From a virus, in IMG/VR virus record IMGVR_UViG_3300021170_000026, positions 1 to 54,377 of that record: 54,377 nt of DNA, one strand, 5' to 3'. Position numbers and translations under genes: made by a program. The notes under the pieces are model-generated. The model made no database searches. It saw nothing but the letters and a program-made list of their open reading frames with translations, and was not told the DNA's origin. Of this stretch, positions 14,701-26,700 are shown in pieces. Position 1 is the first letter of the stretch; each line of letters begins with the position of its first letter.

Positions 14701-17700
14701 ATCGCGTAGGCGCGCAATTCCGGCCCGTACCGCTTGAGCAGCGCCGCCTCCTGGTCGGTGAGCAGGAGGTCTTGGATCGCGTGGAACGTCTCGTGATACG
14801 TCGACTCGAGCAGCCAGCGCGCATTGCTCTGATCGAGCGCGAGGCGGATGATGTTGAGCGTGGTGGTGAAGGTGCCGGAGGCTTGGGCGAAGTCCTTGTC
14901 GTGGCCGTAGACCGCGCCCTTGTCGATCAGGATGCGGAAGGGAAACTCGACGCTCGCCTTGCGGCCGATTTGGTGCTCGATCAGTTGGCGCAGGAATGCC
15001 TCGATGCGGCGCAGCTTCTCGACCGCCGCGGGGTGCAGTCGATTTTTCGGGACCGGAACGTACTTGACGCCCTTCGGCTCCAGCTTGGACTTGGGCTTGT
15101 CGAACACCGGGAAGCCGCGCGACATGATGTGGCCGCGCATCTGCGGGGTGATGTCGATCGAATGGACCCCGAACGGCCCGGCCATCGTCCCGGCCGGCGT
15201 GCCGGTGGTCTCCCAACCAGTGGGATTGTTGGGGTCGCCCACGTCGCTGCGCGGGATGACGGACCGCCCCACCTCGCCGCCGAACGGCTTGACCAGCTTG
15301 CGCGCCAGCGACGGCATGATGCGGTCGTAGAACTCGCGCTGGCCCTCGCCGCCGATGGTGAGGTCGACATCTCCGCGCAGTTTCGTACGGCCATTGATTC
15401 TGGTGGCCTCGGTGATGAGTTTTGCCGCGATCTCCTTTCCGACGATCCCCGCGAGTTCGGCTTGGTCGGCCACGTCTCGCTTAAGGACACTGCGATCATC
15501 GTGGTCCAGCGCCTCAAGCTCGTAGACGTGCCGGCCATCCACCGTATCGACCGGCCGGAGACTCACCTCGTTGACGTAATGCTCTAGGCCGTACCGCTGC
15601 GCCTGCGTCTCGCCGGTGTCCCACGTCAGCCGGTCGTAGCCGTGCTCCGCCGCGTACCTCAAGACACGCTTGAGCGCCAACTCCGGCCAGGTGGTCTTGA
15701 ACGGCGCGTCGGGGACAGCACGATCGCCTAGGCTTTCAAGCCGGCTGATCTCGGCATTGAGTTCGCCACGTTTCTCGTGGAGGCTCTCCAAGAGCGGGCC
15801 AGGGCGCCGCCCTAGAACGCGCGCGTTGATCTGCGCATTGACTGCATGAAGTTCGGTGTAGAGCCCTTTGATCTTTTCGCGCGCGTCGGCCAGCACTTTT
15901 TCGTCGCGGTATCCCCGCTCCCGCCCCTTCTGGTGCCAGTCGCTTTGGAACTCGGCGACATGCAGCACCTTCTCGCCGTTCGGCCCGACACGATCATCGA
16001 ACCGCACATGCGCCAGGACGTTCGGCTCGGACCAGTGGGATTCACGGAAGGCCGGGTCGGGCGGAATATTCAATTCGTCCGCGCGAGCAAGATCAGCGTT
16101 GGACGCTGTGCCGTCGGACTCTCGCTGCATCAACTCTTTGTATTCGGCGTTCGCGGCCTCATGATCTGCCTGCCTTGGCCGAGGCGGCAGCGTCAGCAGC
16201 ACCTCGCGGTAGTTCTCGCCGCCGGGGAGCTTGTACTGGCCGAACTTGGTGCCTGCCCCGCCTTCTTCCTGCCCCAGCGTGCCCTGTAACGAGTGCGCCG
16301 CGCTGTCGAAACTGTGCCAAGTGGACGTGGCGTGGCCGTCGACCACCGGCTCGTAACCAGCGACCTCGCCATTCTCGTCGTGCAAAATGGAAATGTAGGT
16401 GTCGTCAGGCAGTGACGGATGCTTCATCACCGTGAGGGTGGTGCCGTCGCCCTGGTCGACCGTATCGCCCATGCTCCATTCATCGATGTCGGTCGGCAGT
16501 GTGGAGTTGGCGCCCTCGCCGCCCTTCGTGATCTCCTTGATCTCGATGCTGTTGGCGCGGACGTAGTCGAGCATCTCCTGCTTGGTGATCGGCTTGTCGT
16601 GCGAGGCGATCCACTGCGGCAGGCCGAGCCAGTCCATCTCCTCGACCTTAATTCCCGGCCGGTTTCGTAACGTGGCGATCCATTGCTGCGGAGATGCGAC
16701 CTTGGTTTTCTCGCCCGCGATGACGCGCTCGACCTGGGAGTAGAGGCCGGGTGGGAGCGCCTGCCTGGGCGGCGGCTCGTTCTCCCAGTCCGGCATCGCG
16801 ACGGTGGTGCCCTGCGGCGCGCTCTTGCCCTCGGCCGCCTTGGTGCGCGCGTCGAGCTCGTTGATGATCTCCCTCAGGCGGTCGCGCTTCTTCTTCAGTT
16901 CCTCGGCCTGCGCGAACGGCTTCTTCTTGTCCTCCTTCAGGCCGGGGAGATCGCGCTTCGCCTCTTCGACCTTCCAGGCCATCCACGAGCCGTCGTTCTT
17001 GACCTTCTCGTTGACGTCGCCGACGAGGTGATCAAGCGCGGCGCGCGCGCCGGCGGGGGAGAAATCGCCCTTCTCGTCGCGCTCGTGGTTACCCTGCGCG
17101 ACGTCCTTGCCGTCCTTCTTCAGGATCAGCGAGAGCGTCTCGCCGCCCTTGGTGTGTGCCTCTTGGTCGACGTAGAGGTGCAGATCGTAGCCGATCAAGC
17201 TGCCGATCTTTTCCTCGTCGTATTTCTTCATCTCGCTATCGAGACGTCCGCGGATTTTGTTTGCCTTCTCGGCGATCGCCTTGGATGCCTCGGCGCGGGT
17301 GATGACCGTCTTGCCGTCGATGGTCGCCTCGAACGGACGCTCCCAGTCGCCGAGCGATGCCTTGAGCGCGTCCTCGATCGCGGACTTCGAGGTCAGCCGC
17401 TTGCCGTTCACGTTGACGGTGAACTTCGCGTTCTCGTCGCCGGCCTGCTGCTCGGAGATCGAGTTGCGCCACGCCTGCTCAGCCGAGATGCTCGGCGGGT
17501 ACTCCTGGCCGTCGATGGTGACGCGGCGCGCGTCGACCTTGGCCTTCATGGCGGCGACGCCGGCGTCCAATTCGCGGGAGACCTGCTGCACCTCTTTGAT
17601 GCGCCGCGGGTAGTCCTTGATGACCTCTTCGGCGTTGTGGATACGATCATCGAGGCCGAAGTGCTGGCGGCGGTAGGCGCGCTCGAGCAGTTCGAGCTTG

Positions 17701-20700
17701 CCGATCTGCGCCGCGGTCTTGACGCGTTCCAACTGCAACGGGTCGCCCGACGCCAACGCCGCGATCTCGGCCATGTCGACCGAGTCCTCGTCGTCGAAGT
17801 CCATATTGAAGGCACCCTCGTATTTGCGGATGCCGTTAATCATCTTCAGCTTTTGCGAGTTGAGATCCCACATCTTCGCGTCGATGGTGCGCTCAGTCGC
17901 ATAGGCGAGGATTTCGAGCTCGAAATCGTCTCCGTACTTGTCGAGCAGGCTATTGCCCTGCCGGATGCCGCGGCCCTCGCGCTGCTCGATGTCGGAGGGC
18001 TTCCAGGTGACGTCGGCGTGGTGGAGGCCGACGATGCGCTCCTGCACGTTGGTGCCGGCGCCCATGCGCGGGGTCGAGCCGATCAGCACCCGGACCGTGC
18101 CGTCGTTCACGGCGTCGAACAGCGCCTTCTTCTCGGCGTCGTTCTGCGCCTCCTGGACAAAGCGGATTTCGTCTGCGGGGATGCCGCGCGCGATGAGGTT
18201 GCGCTTCAGTTGATCGTAGGCGTTCCAGCCGCCAGCCTGGGCGGCGCGCAGTTCCTCTATTTCCTGGGGGTTGAACCGGTCGAGCGCGTCCTGCACGGTT
18301 TGCAGCGCGTCCTCGTCATTGGCGAGGATCGCCTCCTCGCGCTTCTTCATCAGCGCGTCGTATTCCGCGATGAGCTTGTCGTCGCCCTTCGATTTCGGAA
18401 CAGAGCGGTCGAGGAACACGAGTTGCGTGCCGGCGTCCTTGTCCCAGTGCTTGTAAATGCGCGCGACGTTGTCCGAGATCACGTCGAGCTTGCCGCCCTC
18501 CTCCTTGCTCGGGGAGAACCGTGATGCCGCACGCGCGTCGAGCGAGACCTTGCGGGCGCGGTCCATGAGGCGCAACCGCTCGGCGTTGCGGATGTCAGGG
18601 TCCGGCTCGTTCGGCAGATCATTGAAACCGGCGACGATCTCCTGAAGGATGCGCTCCTGCTCCTTGGTCGGCTTGACCACCACCTCCTTGCGGCCGCCGG
18701 TCTTGACCTTCGGGACCGGGAAACGCTCGCCCTTGTTGTCCTCGGCGTACCACTTGTCGAGATCGCCCTGGGTCACGGCGTCGGTGACGGAATAGTAGAG
18801 TTCCATCAGCGAGCGCATGTTCGACCAGGACCGGCCCAGCCGCGTCACCTCCTTGAGACCGCCCGCCTCGGTCGGCTCGAACTTCGCTTCCGCCGTCACG
18901 TACTGCGAGCGCCAGGCGTCGAAATTCTCCAGGCCGAGTTCGCGCAACTCGTCCGGCGCGAGGTAGCGCAGCATCGTATACATCTCGACGGCGCTGTTCG
19001 AGATCGGCGTGCCGGTGGCGAAGGCGACGGCGCCGTTCGGATTCTCGCGGAGCGTCCTGATCTTAGTGTAGAGATCGAACGCCTTCTTCGATCCCGACTT
19101 GGTGCCCATTCCTCGGACGCCGGTGAGGTTCGAAGAATAGAACAGGTTTTTGAACTCGTGCGCCTCGTCGACCATGAGATAGTCGACGCCCATCTGCTCG
19201 AAGGTGAGCAGGTTGTCCTTCTTGCGGCCCTTGAGCGCATCGATGCGGCCCTGGATCCGGTTCGCGAGCGCCTCGGCCTCCTTCACGCCGAGCGGCTTGC
19301 GACGCCCGCTGTAGCCCTCGGCCGCTGCCGCCTCCTGCGCCTCTTTGATGGCCTCCTGCGCCATGCGGAGTTCCTCGGTGAGGAATCGCAACTCCGTGTC
19401 CGGCGAGATGTTGATGAAGAAGAACGAGGAGTGCGGGACGATCACGGCGTCCCAATCGCCGGTCGCGATCTTGGCGAACAGCTTGCGGCGGTTCGTCCGG
19501 TCGAACTGGTTTGCGCCGGCGGCCAGCACCTTGGCGGCCGGATAGAGCCGATAGAAATCCGACGTCCACTGCGAGACGAGATGGTTCGGCACCACCACCA
19601 TGGGCTTCTTCGAAAGGCCCATGCGGCGGCGTTCCATGATCGTCGCCACACCGGTGAAGGTCTTTCCCGCGCCGACGACGTGGTCGTACAGCACAAACTT
19701 GGATTGGATGCCGCGCCACGCCGCGTTCAGCTGGTTGCGGCGCAATCGGATGACCGCGTCCGGCACCTTCCCGGGGAGACTGAGGTGCTGCCCGTCCCAC
19801 TGGCGGGTGACGCGCGTGTTGAATTTCGTGTTGAAGATGTCGACGAGCTTGTTCCTGCGCTCGGTGTCGCGGAACACCCACTCGGAGAACTCGTTGGAGA
19901 TTTCGTTCGCCTTCAGCTGGGCGAGCGCGGTCAATTCCTGGTCGAGGTATCGCGTGCCATTCTCATCCGGCTCGGTATAAATCTTAATGGCCCGACTATT
20001 GAGCAAGCGACCGAGCAGCCATTGGAACGACGCATCGTCGGTGCGCCACTGCCGCAGCTTCTCGCTGTCACCATGGACGCCGACGTCCACCTCGAAGGCG
20101 TTCGTCAGCTTGTGGTACTTCACCGTGCCCTTGCCGCCGGCGAGGTGCTGGATGAAGTCCTCGTAGACCTTCGGGGGCACCCAGTTCGCACCGATCACCG
20201 CCTGGACCTGCTCGGCGGTCCACCGCTCCGGCTGCACGGCCTTGAGATCGCGGACGTTGTCCTCAAGCCCCGCCGCCTGCGCCGCCTTGAGCTTCTGCAC
20301 CACATGGCCGGTGAGGTAGGCGTCGCGCGGGACGTGCTGCTGTGCCTCCGGGTCGAGATAGACGAGGGGCTTCGGGCCCTCGGTCATCATCTCGATCGCG
20401 CGCTCCTTCGGCACGCCGAGGAGCCCGGCAATGCGGTCCATGTCGATGTGGCCGAAATCCGAGAGCGAAACCTGAAGGGCCTCGGCCGGCGTCTGCACTC
20501 GCTGCACCGGCTCGAATTTCGGCACCACGCGGGTTTTCAGGATCGGCGCCGGCGTGGCGGACGCGGGCTTGGGCTTTTCACCCAGCCGTTTCGCCTTCGC
20601 TTCCGAGACGCCGCGGCGATAGTTGAGTTCGAGCGCCTGGACGAGCGCACCGTCGGGCATCTCGGAGACCAGCGACGAATTGCCCTGGTCGTTGAGCAGG

Positions 20701-23700
20701 CCATGCCGCTTGGTGAAGCCCTCGTAGGCCGCGCGCAGCTTGGCGCGGTTGGCCTCCATGTCCTTGGCCGGCGCGTCCTCGGACTCGAGCACCAGCTGGC
20801 GCTTGGTGAGATCGCGCAGGTCGACGAGCTCGCGCAGCCGCTTGAACTTCGCCACGCCGAGACGCTGGCCCTGCGGCACCTCGTTGTTCTCGAAATAGGT
20901 GCGCTTGTAGATGAGCCGACCCTGGGCGGTCTTGTATTTCTCGTCGGGCTTGGCGGCGGCCGCCTGCTTCTCCGCCTCGGCGGCCTGAAGGCGAAGGTGG
21001 TGGGCATTGCTGACGTTTTGCAGCTTGTCCTCGGCCTCCGCCCTCGCGCGCATCTGCGCCGCGACCTCGCGCAGAGCGACCTGCTTCAGCTGCGGCTCGA
21101 GCGCGTACCAGCGGCCCTCGGCGTCCTGGAAAAGCTGCTTCGACCATGGCGTGGTCGGGCCCAACCCGCGCCGCGCCATCTCGAAGCCGCCGGAGGGCGT
21201 CTCGCGCTCGTAGACCTGGGAGAGCTTGCCGTCCTTGACCTCGATGTGGCCGGGCTCGTGGCCTTCGACCGCGATCTTGAGCGCCTCCGCCATCTTCTCG
21301 TGGCGGGCGATCGAGCGGTCGAGCACCTCCTTGTTGAGGTCGAGCACGTCCTTCGGCAGTCGCGCGATCGCCTCATCGAGCAGCTTGCTGATGTCCGCAC
21401 CCTTTTCCAGGGTGACCGACAACTCGTTCTCCTTGTGCATCCCGCGCACGAACTCGAATTTGCCCAGAACCATGTGCCGGTTCATGGCGAAGTACGAGTT
21501 GATGTGCACGTCCTCGCCGGCAGGGTCCTTGATCGTGCTGGTGTCGATCCAGTCCGGCAACTCCGCGGCGGCGGTTTTCTTCTCGTCGGGGGAGGATTTG
21601 CGGCTGGCGAGCGTGTCGAGGAGTTCGCGGACCTTGCGCTCCTCGGCCGGCGTGTGCCGCTGCATGAACACGATGTCGGTGACGACGTCGGTGCGCGCGT
21701 TCTCGCGGAACGCGGTCTCGGGCAGGCGGATCGCGCCCAAGAGCTTGCCGCGCGCCGCCATTTCTCTGCGCGAGGTGGGGTCCTGCGCGTCCAAGAGATA
21801 GCGCGACACCACGGCGGCGTGGATGCCACCCGGCTGGAGCACGTCGAGGCCGGCGAGGAAAAACTGATTGTGGATCGAGTGCTCGTTGTATTCCGGCTTG
21901 TATTTGAAATGCAGCTTCTCGGAACCAAACGGCGGGTTGCCGATGTTGAGCACCGCCTCGCCGTCGGAGAGCGGGACATATTGCAGGCCGGAGTGCAGGA
22001 TGGTGTCCTGCGGGTAGAGTTGCTGGGCGATGCGCTGGGTGAGGCTGTCGTACTCGACACCGATGAAGCGCGTATTTCCCGCAAGGTGGTCTGGCACGAG
22101 ACCGAGGAAATTGCCGGTCCCGCTCGACAACTCCATCGTGAGACCGCCCCGGAAGCCGAGACGATCGACCGCCTTCCACATGGCGTCGATGACGGCCTTG
22201 GAGGTGTAGTGGGCGTTGCGGGTCGAGCGGCGGGCCGCGTGCATCTCCTCCTTGGTCAGGAGGGAGGCGAGTTCCTCGGCGCGCGCTTTCCACTCCGGCT
22301 TGTCGGAGAAGGCGTTGGCGAGGCCGCCCCAGCCGACGTAGCGGGCGAGCGCGCGCTGTTCATCCGCGGTCGCGCGGCGGCCGTCACGCTCGATCGCCTT
22401 GAGGATGCGGATGGCCGCGAGGTTGTCGTTGAACTTGACGGTCTCGCCGCCCTTGCCGAGCTCGACCTCGTCGGTGATCCGGAAATTGACCTTGGGGAGA
22501 GACGGCGCCTCCTCGGGCGCTACGTCGGCGGGTTCTTCTGGTATTCCCTTTCGGCTTCCGCGAGTTCTTTTCGCTCCCACGCCGGATGACCCGCCCCGGG
22601 CTCGGGGTCGAGCAGGATGTGGTGCTTCAGCGCCACCTCCTCCGCCTCGTGGGCCTGATACCCCTTGTCCCTCATCAGGTGGTCGATTTCCTTCTGCGCC
22701 AGCAGCGCCGCTCCCCGCAGGGCTTCGCTCAGACGGCCCTCCTGCTTCAGGGCGGCCACCTTCTTCGGCAGCCACTGGACCCAGTGCTTCCTCGCCAGGT
22801 GCTCCAGGTTCGCCACGCTCATGGGCGGTCTCCTCGGTGGGAATATGCGCCTGCGGCTGGGACGCCGCAAGGTCGCCCTCGACGTCCTTCATCGCCTCGC
22901 GGATCGCCTGGGCCCGGGACCACCCGCCGCCGCCCGGGATGACGCCGCCCTTCTCAATCCGGACGCCTTTCTCCACGCGGGTGTAGTAGATGCCGCCGCC
23001 GCGTCCCTCGTGGATCTGGTAGTCGACGCCGCCCACCCGCGTCGCGCCGCGCTCGGTCAGTTCGCGCTCGGCGCGCGCCGCCGGGGTTTCCTTGGTGGCC
23101 TTCGGTTCGCGCTCCTTCTCGCGCGCCATGTCGACGAGGTCGGTCTGCTTGCTCTCGTCGCCGAACAGCCCTTCGTCCGCAGGCTTCTGCGCCTTGGTCG
23201 GCTTGAGCTTCTCGTCCGCCTTGCGCTGCGCCTGCTCGCCCTCGGTGATTTTCTCAGCGCCTGGGATGACGGTCTGCTCGCCGGCGGGTGTGGCCTCGGT
23301 GGTCGGCTCGCCTTTCGTCGGCCAATTCGGGATCGGCTTCGGCTTGATGTTGCCGGAGAGGAAGAACTCATTGTCAGGATCGCGGGAGAATTTCGCCACG
23401 CCTGACCCAGCGACGCGACTGCGCTCGGCAAAATGGGTGGTGACGTCGATATAGACCATGTGCCCGTGGTCGCCAGCCTCGTGCACGTACCACTTCGCGA
23501 TCTCGGGCTTGTCCGTGAACCACCGGCCGCGCGCGTTGGTGATGCCTCGCTCGTCCTGCGCCTGCTTGAGCCATTCCGGCAGCGGCTTCGGCTCGCCAGC
23601 GTATTCGCCGCGATAGAGACGGGTGTGGTTCTCGTTCAGTTTTGGCAGCGCGTCGATCGCCGCCTGCTCGGCCTCGGTCAGGCGCTCGTTGGCCGGCTTT

Positions 23701-26700
23701 TCGCCGCCAGTCTCGCCAGCGCCAGGTGCGTGCCCGCCCGCTTGTGGTACTTCGGCCGCTCCTTCGCCGGCGCGCTCTCCGCCTTCTTGCGCAGGTACTT
23801 CGCGAGATCCCGGTGCTGGGTGGGACTGAGGCTCACTGAAAGTCTCCTCCAACTCATCATAGTGCGGTGCGTCGGGCTCGACCATGCCGCTGTTGAGCTC
23901 GTTGGTGACAAGGGCGCGGTCGAGGGCGTCGTCGGGTGAAAGCCCGTGGTCGACCATCAACTGGATCGCGAGGTTGCGATCCTCGTCCAGGATGGTTCCG
24001 AAGCTGTTTTCGGTCAGGAAGTCGTCGAGGCGGTGGCCCGCGTCGCGCTCCGCCATGTAGCGGCTCTCGTCGTCGGCGCGCTCCTGGGCGTGACGATCGC
24101 CGTGCTCCTGGCCGATGGGGAACTGTTTGTTCCCGCGCATCTCCTCGGCGATCATGTCGAGGATGTCTGCCTCCGTCAGGGTGTCCGGCATGCCCTCGGG
24201 CTGGTTCTCGACGTAGCCGGCCTCACGCATCTGCTCGGTGAGTTCGTGGAGGGAGAGGCCGCCCTTGCGCAGCACCGGTCGCGGACCCTGGTTGGGCGCG
24301 ATCGCGCGGGTGCTCTCGTCGAGGCCCATGTGCCGCAGGTCGGGCGTCGGCGCGAGACCGCCGCGGGCCGCGATGAAGGGAAGAAGGGAGACCGGCCCCT
24401 TTATAACGCGGGGAGCGCGGGGACCTTTGGCAGGCCGCCCTTGCCCGGGCTTGGCGGCTTCGGAAACGCCGGCGGGGCGCTCCCCGCTGGAGGCGCCCCG
24501 CTCCCGGTCGGGGGTACCCCGGCCGCCTTCACCCCCGGCACCGCCGGCTTCGCCTGCGGGGTGTCGCTCGTGATCTTGGGCACCTTCACCGGCTTGGGCG
24601 CGTGGAGTTTCGCCACCTTCGCCGCCGCGTGCAGCACCTTCTGGGTGCTGTTGTTCGGTCGGGGCAGCCTCCCCACCAGCTGCGGCGCTTGATGACGGAG
24701 AGCGTACGCCGCGTTCAGATGGCTGCTTGGGTTCCAGTATTGCGTCGGCTTTTGGGCCATAAATTTTCCTCACCTGATCGGGGGGAAGGCCATCACGGAC
24801 CGCGGCGCGGCCGGCGGCGATCTGGATGGCGTCGGGGGCGCTGTGGCCCTCGTCGCGCATGATCTCGGCCGCCTCGGCGATGTGCGCAGGAGGAACGTCA
24901 TTGAGATTGACGCCGGCCCGCTGGTACTCGGCCTCGACGGCGCCGTAGTGCTCCGGCTCGACCCGGCTCTGTTTCTGCCGGTCCGCGAGCACTTGCTCGA
25001 GCGGCTCGACGCCGACGGTGTTGCCAGGCGACTTGGCCGCATCCATCGCCGCGGTCTGCTCGGGCGCGGTCTGCTCGGTGCCCGCCGCGGAGCGTACCTC
25101 GTTCCCGTCCTGGTCGCGCTCGACGACGGTGGCCGGCTTCTCGCCTGCCTCCATTCGCTTCGCGACGTCGTCCTTGGAGAACGGCCCGAGGCCGAGCAAC
25201 TCGTTCTCGCGGCCCTGGTCGGACAGGGTACGGATCTGCCCCGCGTCGACCTGTTTCGGGTCGTAGTGGAACACGCCGCGCGGGGTGTCGACGCGCTGCA
25301 TGCCCTTGGGCAGCGGGAGTTCCCGTGTCCCCTTCGGGAACATCTGGACCGCACGCTCGCCCTTGACCAGCTGCTCCTGCTGGGCGCGCAGCGTCGCGTC
25401 GGTCTCGGGGACGTTCTGGCCGGTGTCGTTTTCCGGCGAAACCTTTTGCCCTTCAGGGGGTTGGGAAGTGCGATGGCCGGCCGGTGCTGACGTTCCGCCG
25501 CCCTCGCTTTCAGGACCGGCCGCTGGCGGAGGCGTCGCGGCCGGTTCTTCTTTGTTTTCAGCGGCTTGGGCGCCCTCGGCGGGGGCCTGCTCGACGGGCT
25601 TTTTGAGGTTCGCCGGGTTCTTCTTCCATTCCTTGAAGTGATCGACCGAAAACGCAGCCAATCCACCGAATTCGCCTTTCGTCTTGCCGGTGGAACCGAG
25701 ATAGGCGGCCAATGCCTCTTCGGGGCTGCGGAACCCGATGAACCCTTTGTGCTGACGAAACAATCCGCTCTCGCGGTCCTTCTCGTCGAGGACAAAGACG
25801 TGCGGGCTGTCGAGGTGCCTCCCGACGAAGTAGTCGAAGTTGTCCCCGTCGTTGCCGAGCGCGTCCTTGTCCTCCCCGTAGGCGGAGGCCATCGTGGATT
25901 CCCCCGGCTCGCCGGTCTCCGGGACGGTCCAGCGCCGGGTGCCGCCCGCGCCGGTCTGGAGCTTGAGCCGGATGCCGTTCCAGGTCGCGTGCGCCTGCTG
26001 GAAGTTCCCGGCCTCGCCCTGCCGGTGGGTGTGGTCCTCGTCGATGATCGAGGTGGCGCGCTCGAGATCCTCCGCGGTGCGCAGTTCGATGGGGTTGTTG
26101 CGGGAACCGTCGCCCTCCGGCTCGATCTCGGCGAGGCGCGCGGCGCGCTGCTTCGGCGACCAGCCCTTGATGACGTCGTCCGAATAGCCGGCCTCGCGCA
26201 GCCGGGCGTTCGCGGCCTCGAAGTCGCCTGCCGGCTGATCTCGCTCCTGACCAGCCTCGGGCGCTTCCTCATAGACGGCGTCAACCGGTTCACCGTTATG
26301 GCGGACCCATTCGTCGCGCTGGCGAATCGTCTCCGCGGTTGCCGGCTTCGGTGGCCCGAACTGCTTGGCCTCTGCCTGCAACTGGGTGCGGGCGCCCGCG
26401 TAGGCGCTTTCCGGAATTTTCGGCTTTTGGCCACTTCGCTTGCGATTCCACTTCTCATACTGCCGCGCGTAGCGAGGGTCGTTCTTGATCGCGTAGTAAT
26501 GGGCGGCAAAATGCGCGATGTCGTCGACCGAGTAGCCGAGGTTCATCCCATAGTCGCGGTGCCAGATCAGCGTCTCGTGCGTTCCGCGCGGCTCGACCGG
26601 CGTGCGGGCGATGCGGTCGAAATTCGGCCGCGCACCCGGCTCCGCCGGGCCAACGACGCCGCGCTCAGCCGCCGCTCGAAACTCCTCGGGCGATAGCCCC

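Noticed and set aside
24770-26509. A 579-codon minus-strand ORF overlapping the giant gene.
   Set aside because: Its translation is almost only Arg, Ser, Pro and Thr with no ordered segments. It lies over well-ordered parts of the giant frame, in contrast with nested ORFs A-C, which lie over linkers.
12000-26700. Very long plus-strand ORFs opposite the giant gene (for example 16683-18524 and 19158-22589).
   Set aside because: They are rich in Leu, Arg, Val and Asp in the style of antisense readings of high-GC coding DNA, have no ribosome sites and no domain motifs; the minus frame over the same bases has clear enzyme motifs.
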